The notes under the pieces are model-generated. The model saw only the letters and a program-made list of their open reading frames with translations. It was not told the DNA's origin and made no database searches. Positions 45,839 to 53,824 of a DNA stretch of 56,786 bases are shown one piece after another. Source of the stretch: Rhodocyclaceae bacterium (GTDB taxonomy: Bacteria > Pseudomonadota > Gammaproteobacteria > Burkholderiales > Rhodocyclaceae); contig JAEUNJ010000005.1 of NCBI GenBank assembly GCA_016791145.1, forward strand, positions 1-56,786. Direction: 5' to 3'. Made by a program: the position numbers and the translations under genes. Position 1 is the stretch's first letter. Each line of letters starts with the position of its first letter.

Positions 45839-47575
45839 TTATCGGGAGATGCGCGGTGCGCTGAGCTGGGGTTCCTTCAGCGTACCCGCCAGCATCACCG
45901 GGGCCCGCACGACGGTGGCCGAACCCTTCATCTCCACGTCCAGGTGCCCGCTCAGCCGCCCCGCGGCATCGGCCTGCATGTCCCCCGCCGCCGAGAGGAG
46001 CCCCGAGGAGAGCCGGATCCGGTCCAGGCGGAACGCGCCGCCGTCCACGGCCGCGGCCAGGTTCAATTGCTCGAACTTCGTGTATCCACCCCGCGTCGGC
46101 TGCCGCCCGGTGGAACGCACCGCCTCCACCAGATCGACACGGTGCACGGTGCCGCGGGTGAGGGACAGGTCCCCGTCGGCCCTGATGCCGGAAATCAGCC
46201 GGGTCGCGTCGGCGCCGCGCCCCTCGAGCCGGATCCGCCCGCTCAACTCGCCGTCAACCTGGATGTCCGGGGTCAGGACCGGCAGGAGCTTGCCGGCGCT
46301 GACGCGCTTCATTTCCAGGGTCGCCAGCAAAATGAGGCCGTCCGTCCAATCCAGGGTACCGGCACCCTCGACGACCCCGTCATGGATGCGCAGGTCCGCC
46401 TTGGTGATGCGCAGCCCCGACGAATCGGCCTGCGCCTGCGCATCCACATAGTCGATGGGCAGGTCCGTCTTCAAGGGGAGCTTCCACCCGTTGCCGGAGA
46501 CGGCCAGATCGAATCCGCCCTCGCGCGGCACCGCCTTCACCTGGATGCTGCCATCCGCGCTCTTCAGGTTGACGCCCTTCAGCCGGCCCCGGTCGAAGGA
46601 AGCCTCGCCGCGCAGCGCGCCCGTTTCCGAGGCCCCCAGCGTCACCACCAGGTTTTCGATGCGTACGGAACCGATTTCGGCGCCGCCCGAGCCGGCCGCG
46701 AACCAGCGCGAGGCCCTCGCCATGCCCTGGGAATCGAGGCGCAGCCCATCCACCTGCAAATCTCGGATATCCAGGCCGGAACCGAAGAGGGACAGGGGAT
46801 TCGGGATCATCCGGACGGCCTTGATGCTTCCCTTGCCCTCGGCACCGATGGCCAGCCGTTCCAGCGTGACGTTTGGATAGGGGGTGAACGAAAAGCGCAC
46901 GCCGCCGATGCGCACCGGTTCCTGCAGCGCCGCACTCAGGGACTGTTCGGCCTCGGGCAGGTAGCTCCGGTAGGGAAAGAGGATGGCCAGGAGCAACGCG
47001 GCGACCAGGATCCCGACAATGCCGATCAGCGCCCACAAGGTCCCGCTGATGAAGATCCGGTCGCCGCTCCGCTTGACCCGGCGCAGGTGCACTTCCTCGG
47101 GCTCGCCGTCGTCGTAGGCGGCGGAGAACTCCCGCTCCTCGCGCCGGGAGGCGCCGCGCCGGCGCAGGTTTCCCAGCCCCGACGACAGGCGCGACAGGAG
47201 GCTTTTCCGTTCCGGCCTGGCCTCCTTCGGCGCGGCGCCGCCGGCTGCCGCCTCCTCGGCCTCGAGAACGATCTCCTCGACAACCGGCGCCTCGTCCGGC
47301 CCGTCGAGCACGAAATCCAGGTCCTGGGCTGCGGCGGGCGTGGTCTGTCGCGCCGCCCGCGCTTCCACCGTCTCGATGAGGCCCATCCGCTCCAGTTCGC
47401 GCAGGGCCGGGATCACCATCGAGGCATCCGCGATCTTCGTCTTCAGGACCTCCACGTCGGAGTGGCCGTCCACGATGATCAGCACCATGCGGAGGTTGCG
47501 CTGGACGAGCCGGGTGCGCTGCTGCATCGCCGCCTCGCCCTGCGCCGTCTTGCAATAGATCGTGTTCGGTTCCAT
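45839..47575 (-). CDS. AsmA-like membrane protein with an N-terminal cytoplasmic domain
   Basis: 578 residues. Residues 1-~75 (TIYCKTAQGEAAMQQRTRLV, LIIVDGHSDVEVL, VIPALRELERMGLIE) look like a small winged-helix-type domain seen in other betaproteobacterial proteins. A charged linker follows, then one membrane helix (LWALIGIVGILVAALLLAIL) and a long periplasmic beta-rich AsmA-like region (FPYRSYLPEAEQSLSAALQE, VRIGGVRFSFTPYPNVTLER, ELSGRIRLEGRGADATRLI). AsmA-type proteins are linked to outer-membrane lipid transport. The cytoplasmic front domain is the unusual part. Confidence 0.78.
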   Translation of the reverse strand: MEPNTIYCKTAQGEAAMQQRTRLVQRNLRMVLIIVDGHSDVEVLKTKIADASMVIPALRELERMGLIETVEARAARQTTPAAAQDLDFVLDGPDEAPVVEEIVLEAEEAAAGGAAPKEARPERKSLLSRLSSGLGNLRRRGASRREEREFSAAYDDGEPEEVHLRRVKRSGDRIFISGTLWALIGIVGILVAALLLAILFPYRSYLPEAEQSLSAALQEPVRIGGVRFSFTPYPNVTLERLAIGAEGKGSIKAVRMIPNPLSLFGSGLDIRDLQVDGLRLDSQGMARASRWFAAGSGGAEIGSVRIENLVVTLGASETGALRGEASFDRGRLKGVNLKSADGSIQVKAVPREGGFDLAVSGNGWKLPLKTDLPIDYVDAQAQADSSGLRITKADLRIHDGVVEGAGTLDWTDGLILLATLEMKRVSAGKLLPVLTPDIQVDGELSGRIRLEGRGADATRLISGIRADGDLSLTRGTVHRVDLVEAVRSTGRQPTRGGYTKFEQLNLAAAVDGGAFRLDRIRLSSGLLSAAGDMQADAAGRLSGHLDVEMKGSATVVRAPVMLAGTLKEPQLSAPRISR

Positions 47576-47666
47576 CGTCGGTTTCCCTGTCTCGGAGCGC
47601 ATCGCCGATACCCTCGGTTCGCTTGACGCCCCACCCCAAAGCCATTAAGATGCGCGCCTCGTTCGA

Positions 47667-47742
47667 TCCCCGATAGCTCAGTCGGTAGAGCGCCGGACTG
47701 TTAATCCGTAGGTCCCTGGTTCGAGCCCAGGTCGGGGAGCCA
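47667..47742 (+). tRNA. tRNA-Asn (anticodon GTT)
   Basis: 76 nt with encoded CCA. The acceptor arms TCCCCGA/TCGGGGA pair fully, the D arm has GCTC...GAGC, the anticodon stem CGGAC.. encloses GTT (47700-47702), and the T arm GGTTCGAGCCC is intact. A terminator follows at once, so it is a single-gene transcript. Confidence 0.97.
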
Positions 47743-47750
47743 GACACCAA

Positions 47751-47785
47751 GGGGCGATTCCAATGGAATCGCCCCTTTCTCTTTT
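47751..47785 (+). terminator. Rho-independent terminator after tRNA-Asn
   Basis: GGGGCGATTC and GAATCGCCCC form a perfect stem around CAATG, followed by TTTCTCTTTT. It begins 8 bp after the tRNA. Confidence 0.92.
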
Positions 47786-47905
47786 CCGTCCCAGTTTCCT
47801 TCCCGCCTCCGCGCCCCGCCGCCGGCACCCGGCAGGCATCGGGCCATCATACCAACCTTGCCGTCCGGGTGCAGCGCCCCGGCCTGACGCACTGCTGGTA
47901 GATTC

Positions 47906-48574
47906 ATGCCCACCACCGCAAGCGACCTGCCGCCCGCCATGACGCCGCCTCCCGCCACGCATCGACCGCCACTCGCCGTGCCGGGCGCCACCGCCGCCAT
48001 CGTCGTGGCGGCCCTGGCCGCCTCCGCCGTGGCCCCGTACGACCGTCCCACCTGGCTGCTCGAAGTCTTTCCCGTCCTGATCGCCCTGCCATTGCTCGCC
48101 TTCACCTGGCGGCGCTTTCCGCTGAGCGACCTGCTATACGTGCTGATCGGCCTGCACGCGCTGGTGCTCATCCTGGGCGGCACCCACACCTACGCCCGGG
48201 TGCCGCTGGGCTCTTGGCTGCAGGAACTGTTCGACATGCAGCGCAACCCCTACGACCGGATCGGGCACTTCTTCCAGGGCTTCGTCCCGGCCCTCGTGGC
48301 CCGGGAGATCCTGCTGCGCGGCGCCTGGGTGCGCGGACGGCGGATGGCGGCCTTTCTGTGCATCTGCGTTGCCCTGGCCATCAGCGCCTGCTACGAGTTC
48401 ATCGAGTGGTGGGCCGCCATCCTCCTGGGCCAGGGCGCCGACGAGTTCCTGGGCACCCAGGGGGATCCCTGGGACACCCAGTGGGACATGTTCATGGCCC
48501 TGGTCGGGGCAGGCTCGGCGATGGTCCTGCTCGGCCGCCTCCATGACCACCGCATGGCGGCGCTGGCGCGTTGA
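47906..48574 (+). CDS. YjdF/DUF2238-family membrane protein
   Basis: 222 residues with about six hydrophobic segments. Conserved blocks are GGTHTYARVPLGSWLQELFD, RNPYDRIGHFFQGFVPALVA, YEFIEWWAAILLGQGADEFL and QGDPWDTQWDMFMALVGAG, the signature of the DUF2238 (YjdF) family of inner-membrane proteins of unknown function. An ATG at 47939 is an alternative start. Confidence 0.88.
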   Translation: MPTTASDLPPAMTPPPATHRPPLAVPGATAAIVVAALAASAVAPYDRPTWLLEVFPVLIALPLLAFTWRRFPLSDLLYVLIGLHALVLILGGTHTYARVPLGSWLQELFDMQRNPYDRIGHFFQGFVPALVAREILLRGAWVRGRRMAAFLCICVALAISACYEFIEWWAAILLGQGADEFLGTQGDPWDTQWDMFMALVGAGSAMVLLGRLHDHRMAALAR

Positions 48575-48601
48575 CGTTTCCCTGCGAGCCGCCGCGGATC
48601 G

Positions 48602-49411
48602 TCAGGAAGCCTTCAGGCCGCGCATGGTGCGGCGCATGAACACCAGGTCCTCCCAGGCGAGGGCCTTGTCGGCCAGGTTGCGCAGCAGGTAGGCCGGATG
48701 ATAGGTGACGATCAGCGGAATGCCCCGGTGGTCGAACAGCCGGCCGCGCGCGGCGCCGATCTTCACCTCCGTGTTCAGCAGGGTCTGGGCCGCCGGGCGG
48801 CCGAGGGCCACGATGAGGCGGGGCCGGATCAGATCGACCTGCCTGGAAAGATAAGGCCAGCAGGCCGCCGTCTCGCCCGGCTCCGGCGTCCGGTTGCCGG
48901 GGGGGCGACACTTGACCGCATTGGCGATATAGACGTCCTCGCCCCGGCGCAGCCCGATGGCCGCCAGCATCGAATCCAGAAGCCGGCCCGCCTGCCCCAC
49001 GAACGGTTCGCCTCGCGCGTCCTCCTCGGCACCCGGGCCCTCGCCGACGAAAAGCCAGTCCGCCCGCGGGTCGCCGACCCCGAGCACGGCCTGTTTGCGC
49101 TCCCGGCACAGCCCGCAGGCGGTGCACCCCGCGACGGCGGCGGCGAGCGCCGGCCAGTCCATTTCGGCAATGGCCGCCGTCCGGGGGCCGGCGGGCGGCA
49201 CGTCCGGGGCGGCGGAGGGAGGCGGATCGGGCGACCATTGCGCGGGTTCCGCGGCGGCCGGACCCGCTGCTTCCGCTGCTTCCGTTGCTTCCGCTGCTTC
49301 CGCTGCCTCAGTTGCCTCAGTTGCCTCCGTTCCGGCCGCAGGCGGCGCACGCAGGCGCCAGAGGGGCGCCAGGCCCATCTCGCGCAGGATCGCTTCGCGC
49401 CGGCTGCCCAC
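48602..49411 (-). CDS. Uracil-DNA glycosylase, family 4 (Fe-S) type
   Basis: 269 residues. A CTACGLC pair, KCRPPGNRTP and AACWPYL supply the four cluster Cys; GEGPGAEEDARGEPFVGQAG is the active-site block and VTYHPAYLLRN the second. The front SRREAILREMGLAPLWRLR matches relatives, so I chose the GTG at 49411, next to the rimI stop. A Glu/Ala/Thr repeat linker (~30-50) is encoded by a 9-bp tandem repeat. It removes uracil from DNA. Confidence 0.92.
   Translation of the reverse strand: MGSRREAILREMGLAPLWRLRAPPAAGTEATEATEAAEAAEATEAAEAAGPAAAEPAQWSPDPPPSAAPDVPPAGPRTAAIAEMDWPALAAAVAGCTACGLCRERKQAVLGVGDPRADWLFVGEGPGAEEDARGEPFVGQAGRLLDSMLAAIGLRRGEDVYIANAVKCRPPGNRTPEPGETAACWPYLSRQVDLIRPRLIVALGRPAAQTLLNTEVKIGAARGRLFDHRGIPLIVTYHPAYLLRNLADKALAWEDLVFMRRTMRGLKAS
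49264..49326. repeat. Tandem 9-bp repeat (seven units) inside the uracil-DNA glycosylase gene
   Basis: Seven units of CCGCTGCTT with a few substitutions (CCGTTGCTT, CCGCTGCCT, CAGTTGCCT). Nine bases are three codons, so changes in copy number keep the frame and alter only the length of the Glu-Ala/Thr linker between the N-terminal segment and the catalytic domain. Confidence 0.9.
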
Positions 49412-49412
49412 G

Positions 49413-49874
49413 TCAGAGATCACGCGCCATGACGATGGCGTTTTCCCGCCCGTGCCCGGCCGGGTAGTAGCCGCGGCGCTCGCCGATGCGGGCGAAGCCG
49501 TGCCGGGCATAGAATGCCCGCCCAGCCTCGTTCGAGGGGCGCACCTCCAGGAACATCCGGGTGGCCCCGTGGCCACGCGCCACCGCGAACAGGTGGTCGA
49601 GCAGCGCCGATCCCCGGCCCCGCCGGTGCAGCGCCGGCAGGATGCTGATGTTCAGCAGGTGGGCCTCATCGATGGCCGTCATCATCACGGCATAGCCGGC
49701 GAGCTGCCCGGCCTCCCGGGCCACCCAGGACGAATAGCCGGCGGCCAGGGAATCGGCGAAATTGCCAGGGGTCCACGGAAACGCGTAGATGGCCGCCTCC
49801 TCCCGCGCGACGCGCTCCACGTCCTCCATCCCCATCGGCACGAACACCAGGCGGGGCGCCGGCACCGCGCTCAC
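49413..49874 (-). CDS. rimI: Ribosomal-protein alanine N-acetyltransferase (RimI)
   Basis: 153-residue GNAT protein: MEDVERVAREEAAIYAFPWT, LLNISILPALHRRGRGSALL (acetyl-CoA loop RRGRGSA) and EVRPSNEAGRAFYARHGF followed by ERRGYYPAGHGRENAIVM, all RimI-typical. The GTG start overlaps the tsaB stop (GTGA). RimI acetylates the N-terminus of ribosomal protein S18 in E. coli. Confidence 0.93.
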   Translation of the reverse strand: MSAVPAPRLVFVPMGMEDVERVAREEAAIYAFPWTPGNFADSLAAGYSSWVAREAGQLAGYAVMMTAIDEAHLLNISILPALHRRGRGSALLDHLFAVARGHGATRMFLEVRPSNEAGRAFYARHGFARIGERRGYYPAGHGRENAIVMARDL

Positions 49875-50575
49875 CGGAGGCCTCCCCGGGCCAGCCGCTC
49901 CGCCGTGGTGAGCGCCACCTTGTCGCGCACGTAGAGGGGTGCCGCCGAGCCGGCGGAAACTCCCTCGCCCGCCGCAAGCCGCGGCAGGGCCAGGCGGGCG
50001 ACGGCGGCAGCCGTAGGGGATAGATCGGCGCGCACCTTCGCCACATGGCCGGCCAGGCGCACCGCCAGCGCATCGCCCCAGGCCGCGAATCCGTCGCCGC
50101 AGCCCGCCCAGGCGCCACCGGGCGGCAGGGCCACCGCGGCGGCGGCCGACACGCCGGGGGGCACCAGGGCCACGGGAAGTCCCCCGCGCAGTTCGAAGGC
50201 GGCGGCGTAGACCTCGTTCATCCGGGCATCGAGGCAGGCAAAAATCCGCTCGCCCGCGCCGGCCTCGAAGGCGGCGAGGCTCAGGGCGTCGAGGGTGCCG
50301 ACGGGGAGGACGGGGATTTCCAGGCCCCAGCCGAGGCCCTGGGCGATGCCGCAGGCAAGGCGCAGGCCGGTGAAGCCGCCGGGCCCCGCCCCAAAGGCGA
50401 TGCCATCCAGGTCGGCCGGCGCCAGGCCGGCGCCGGCCAGCAGGTCCATGACCCACGGCAGGACGCGTTCGGAACCGCCGTTGGGCAGGTCTTCCGCCAT
50501 TTCCACGAGGTCGCTGCCGGTCGCCAGGGCCACCGAAAGGCGACGGGTGGAGGTTTCGAGGGCGAGGAGATTCAC
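49871..50575 (-). CDS. tsaB: tRNA threonylcarbamoyladenosine synthesis protein TsaB
   Basis: 234 residues: NLLALETSTRRLSVAL, then FGAGPGGFTGLRLACGIAQG and CLDARMNEVYAA, the TsaB blocks. It is the platform protein of the TsaBDE complex that makes t6A in tRNAs reading ANN codons. The order tsaB-rimI-UDG is common in betaproteobacteria. Confidence 0.95.
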   Translation of the reverse strand: MNLLALETSTRRLSVALATGSDLVEMAEDLPNGGSERVLPWVMDLLAGAGLAPADLDGIAFGAGPGGFTGLRLACGIAQGLGWGLEIPVLPVGTLDALSLAAFEAGAGERIFACLDARMNEVYAAAFELRGGLPVALVPPGVSAAAAVALPPGGAWAGCGDGFAAWGDALAVRLAGHVAKVRADLSPTAAAVARLALPRLAAGEGVSAGSAAPLYVRDKVALTTAERLARGGLR

Positions 50576-50612
50576 GGCGCCAATTTTACCCGAGCACCCC
50601 CGGCCACCGCGG

Positions 50613-52202
50613 TCAATGGGCCACTTCTCCGGCCCGGGCGAATTGGCCGCGCCGTATCAGGAGCAGCAGAGGCAGCGCCAGCGCCATGGCGACGCCGAAA
50701 GCCAGGAAGAGCCTCTCGAAAGCCAGCATGGAGGCCTGCTTCACCACCTGCCCCTCCAGGATGCGCAGGGCCTTGGCCTGGGCCAGGGCCTCCGGCGTGC
50801 CATGGGAGATGACGAGGGCCTTCAGCCTGGCCAGCCGTTCGACGGCCTGCGCGCTGCCCTCCGTGACGTGGCGGATCAGCTCGCCGCGGTTGGCCTGCTG
50901 CCACTGCACGAACAGCGTGGCGGAGGCGGCGATGCCCACGGAGCCCCCCAATTGCCGCGTCAGGTTGTAGAGGCCGCTGCCGTTGGCCACCTTCTCCGGC
51001 ATCAGGTTGCCCAGGGCCAGGTTGTTCAACGGGATGAAGACCATGCCCAGGCCCACGCCGCGCAGGATCATCGGCAACAGGAAATCGTCCCAGCCGGACT
51101 GGGCGGTGAACAGCGAATGCTTCCACATGGAATAGCCGAAGACCGTGACCCCGGCGATCACGAAGATCCGCAGGTCGAGCTTCGTCTTCGCCACCGTGCG
51201 CCCCATGACGGCCATCGTGATCCCCGAGGCGATGGCGCCCGGCAGGATGACGAGGCCCGTCTCCCAGGCCGTGAATCCGAGCAGGGTCTGGGCATAGACG
51301 GGGAACACGAAGACGACGCTGTAGAGGGCCGAACCGACCACGAACGTGAACACCACGGAGGCCGCGAACTGCGGGTCGGCAAGGATGCGCAGATCCACCA
51401 CCGGGTGGGGATGGCGCAGTTCCTGCCAGACCAGGGCCGTCAGCGCCAGGAAGGAGGTCACCGCGTAGGCCACCACCTCCCGCGAGGCCCACCAGTCGAG
51501 CTTCTCGCCGCGCTCCAGCATGGTCTGCAGGCAGCCGATGCCGACGGCCAGCAGCAGCAGGCCGAGGGCATCCACCTGTTCCGCCCGTTCGCCGTACTTC
51601 GAGTCCGGGACCACCATCAGGGTCAGCAGCAGGGCGCCGAGGCCCAGGGGCACGTTGATGTAGAAGATCCATGGCCAGGAGAGGGTATCGGTCAGCCAGC
51701 CACCCAGGGTCGGACCGAGCATGGGCCCCACCATGATGCCCAGGCCGAAGATGGCCATCGCCTGGCCCGCCTCCTCGCGGGGGAAGACCTCGTACAGGGT
51801 CGCCTGGGCCGTCGAGATCAGGCCCCCGCCGCCCAGGCCCTGGACGATCCGCCAGAAGACCAGGGACTCGAGGCTCGAGGAGACGCCGCACATGATCGAC
51901 GCAAAGATGAACAGCATGATGGACAGGGCGAAGTAGTTGCGCCGCCCGAACCAGTTGCCCAGCCAGCCGGAGATGGGCAGCACGATGACGTTCGCCACCA
52001 CGTAACCGGTGGACACCCACGCGACCTCGTCCAGCGTCGCCCCCAGGTTGCCCATCATGTGGGGGATGGCCACATTCACGATGCTGGTGTCCACCAGTTC
52101 CAGCACCGAAGCCAGCGTCACCGTGAAGGCGATCAGGTAGCGGTACCGGTGGGCGTCCGCGTCGTCCTCGACGCGCCGGAGCCCCGGCAGCAGCGGCTTC
52201 AC
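50613..52202 (-). CDS. DHA2-family multidrug efflux transporter (EmrB-like)
   Basis: 529 residues, 14 predicted membrane segments. VLELVDTSIVNVAIPHMMGN, GWLGNWFGRRNYFALSIMLF, RIVQGLGGGGLISTAQATLY and MVGPMLGPTLGGWLTD are the EmrB/QacA blocks. It forms a tripartite pump with the adjacent HlyD-type protein; no outer-membrane channel is in the window. It lies 4 bp after the membrane-fusion gene, in the marR-divergent operon. Confidence 0.95.
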   Translation of the reverse strand: MKPLLPGLRRVEDDADAHRYRYLIAFTVTLASVLELVDTSIVNVAIPHMMGNLGATLDEVAWVSTGYVVANVIVLPISGWLGNWFGRRNYFALSIMLFIFASIMCGVSSSLESLVFWRIVQGLGGGGLISTAQATLYEVFPREEAGQAMAIFGLGIMVGPMLGPTLGGWLTDTLSWPWIFYINVPLGLGALLLTLMVVPDSKYGERAEQVDALGLLLLAVGIGCLQTMLERGEKLDWWASREVVAYAVTSFLALTALVWQELRHPHPVVDLRILADPQFAASVVFTFVVGSALYSVVFVFPVYAQTLLGFTAWETGLVILPGAIASGITMAVMGRTVAKTKLDLRIFVIAGVTVFGYSMWKHSLFTAQSGWDDFLLPMILRGVGLGMVFIPLNNLALGNLMPEKVANGSGLYNLTRQLGGSVGIAASATLFVQWQQANRGELIRHVTEGSAQAVERLARLKALVISHGTPEALAQAKALRILEGQVVKQASMLAFERLFLAFGVAMALALPLLLLIRRGQFARAGEVAH

Positions 52203-52206
52203 GGCC

Positions 52207-53262
52207 TCACTTCACCGCGATGGTGACGAATACCGACAAGCCGGGGCGCAACAGCCGCTGGGGATCGTCGCTCTGCCTGACCCGGATGCGCACCGGCACC
52301 CGCTGCACGACCTTGGTGAAATTGCCGGTGGCGTTGTCCGGCGGCAGCAGCGAGAAGCGCGCACCCGTGGCGGGACTGACCGACTCCACCGTGCCCTGGA
52401 TCCGCAGGCCCGGATAGGCGTCCACGTCGATCTCGGCCACGAGACCCGGTTTCACGTCCCGGACCTCCGTCTCCTTCATGTTGGCCGTGATCCATATGTC
52501 GTCGAGCGGCACGACGGAGAGCACCGGCTGGCCGGCCGGCACGAGCTGGCCCGGCTCCACGTTCTTGTTGGCCACGCGGCCGGTCGCCGGCGCCACGACC
52601 CGCGTGTCGGCGAGCTGGTTGGCCGCCAGGTCCCGCGCGGCCCTGGCGGACTCCACCTTGGCCAGCGCCGCGCGCAGCGCCGCGCCGGTGGCCGTCACCT
52701 GCTCGCCGGCGGACGCCGCCGTCTCCCGGCTTGCCTTGACCTGGGCATGGGCCGACCTGGCCGCCGCCTCGGCGGCATCCAGGGCCTGGGGCGTCGCCAT
52801 CTTCTTCGCCACCAGTTCCCGGAGGCGCTCCACGTCCTTCTGCGCACGGTCTGCGTTGGCCAGCGCCTGCTCGATATTGGACCGGGCGGCGGCAGCCGCA
52901 GCCCGCGCCGCCGCGACCTGGGCCTCGGCCTGCCCGGGCCGGCCGCCCTCGCGCCCCGCCGCCGCCAGCGCCAGGGCCAGTTCCGCCTCCGCCTGGGCGA
53001 GCCTCACCTTCAGGTCCCGGTCGTCGATGGTGAGCATCAGATCGCCCGCTTTCACCGCCTGGTGGTCCGTGACCTTCACCTCCATGACGAAGCCGCCAAC
53101 CTTGGGGAGCACGGGGACGATATGGCCCTCCACCTGGGCATTGTCCGTCGTCACGTGGGAAAGACCCCACCACCAGCGGTGGGCGAACCAGCCCGCGAAG
53201 GCCAGCAGGAGCAGCAGGAATACGACGCGGGGGGCCTTCCGCCGGGACGCGGTTTCGCTCAT
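52207..53262 (-). CDS. HlyD-family membrane-fusion protein (EmrA-like)
   Basis: 351 residues. One N-terminal membrane helix (VVFLLLLLAFAGWFAHRW), then TTDNAQVEGHIVPVLPKVGG (the EmrA lipoyl/barrel start), a long Ala-rich coiled coil (~85-200) and RVVAPATGRVANKNVEPGQL plus PLDDIWITANMKETEV. It links the inner-membrane pump to the outer membrane. It is divergent from marR. Confidence 0.93.
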   Translation of the reverse strand: MSETASRRKAPRVVFLLLLLAFAGWFAHRWWWGLSHVTTDNAQVEGHIVPVLPKVGGFVMEVKVTDHQAVKAGDLMLTIDDRDLKVRLAQAEAELALALAAAGREGGRPGQAEAQVAAARAAAAAARSNIEQALANADRAQKDVERLRELVAKKMATPQALDAAEAAARSAHAQVKASRETAASAGEQVTATGAALRAALAKVESARAARDLAANQLADTRVVAPATGRVANKNVEPGQLVPAGQPVLSVVPLDDIWITANMKETEVRDVKPGLVAEIDVDAYPGLRIQGTVESVSPATGARFSLLPPDNATGNFTKVVQRVPVRIRVRQSDDPQRLLRPGLSVFVTIAVK

Positions 53263-53333
53263 CGGAATTGCCGGGTGGTGTGATTTTGCGGAAGGGCGAA
53301 CCCTACCACAGACGCGGGAAATTGCATCGCGAT

Positions 53334-53353
53334 ATGAGTGCATATACACTCAT
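53334..53353. promoter_or_regulatory. MarR-type operator palindrome
   Basis: ATGAGTGCATATACACTCAT is a 20-bp inverted repeat (ATGAGTG-N6-CACTCAT) ending 3 bp before the marR start, in the 94-bp region shared with the divergent efflux operon. MarR dimers bind such sites, so both directions are probably repressed together. Confidence 0.72.
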
Positions 53354-53356
53354 TCC

Positions 53357-53824
53357 ATGCCCGCTGCCGCGACCTCACTCCCCGCCGACGCACCGGCGCC
53401 CCCGAAGCCCAGGGGCTGCACCTTCCTGCGCCTGCGCAAGGTGGCACGCCGCATGACCCAGCGCTACGACGCCCATCTGCAGCCCGGTGGTCTGCGCATC
53501 ACCCAGTTCTCCCTGCTCGCGGCGCTTGCCGGCGACGAGGCATTCACCGTGTCGAGCCTCGCCGCCCGCATGGCCATGGACAGGACCACGCTGACCCGCA
53601 ACCTGAAGCCCCTGGCCGACCGGGGCCTGCTGCAACTGGGGACGTGCGAGGACGCACGCTGCCGCAGCGTCGCCCTTACCAATGCGGGACGCATCGCCTT
53701 TGCCGCCACCCTTCCCCTGTGGCGCCAGGCCCAGAAGGAGATGCTGGCCCTCGTTGGCGCCGCCGACCTGGAACGGCTCCACCAGTTGCTGGACAGCACC
53801 CTGGCGCTGCTCGAACACGAATGA
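53357..53824 (+). CDS. MarR-family transcriptional regulator
   Basis: 155 residues: CTFLRLRKVARRMTQRYDAH, LRITQFSLLAALAG, FTVSSLAARMAMDRTTLTRN (recognition helix), LKPLADRGLLQLGTCEDARC (wing) and LTNAGRIAFAATLPLWRQAQ. It probably represses the divergent efflux genes and its own operon. Cys residues in the wing (CEDARC) could sense oxidants, as in some MarR proteins. The MFS gene start overlaps its stop (ATGA). Confidence 0.93.
   Translation: MPAAATSLPADAPAPPKPRGCTFLRLRKVARRMTQRYDAHLQPGGLRITQFSLLAALAGDEAFTVSSLAARMAMDRTTLTRNLKPLADRGLLQLGTCEDARCRSVALTNAGRIAFAATLPLWRQAQKEMLALVGAADLERLHQLLDSTLALLEHE

Noticed and set aside
49264..49326. Tandem repeat considered as a CRISPR array
   Set aside because: Units are 9 bp with no spacers and lie in a coding region; no cas genes are present.
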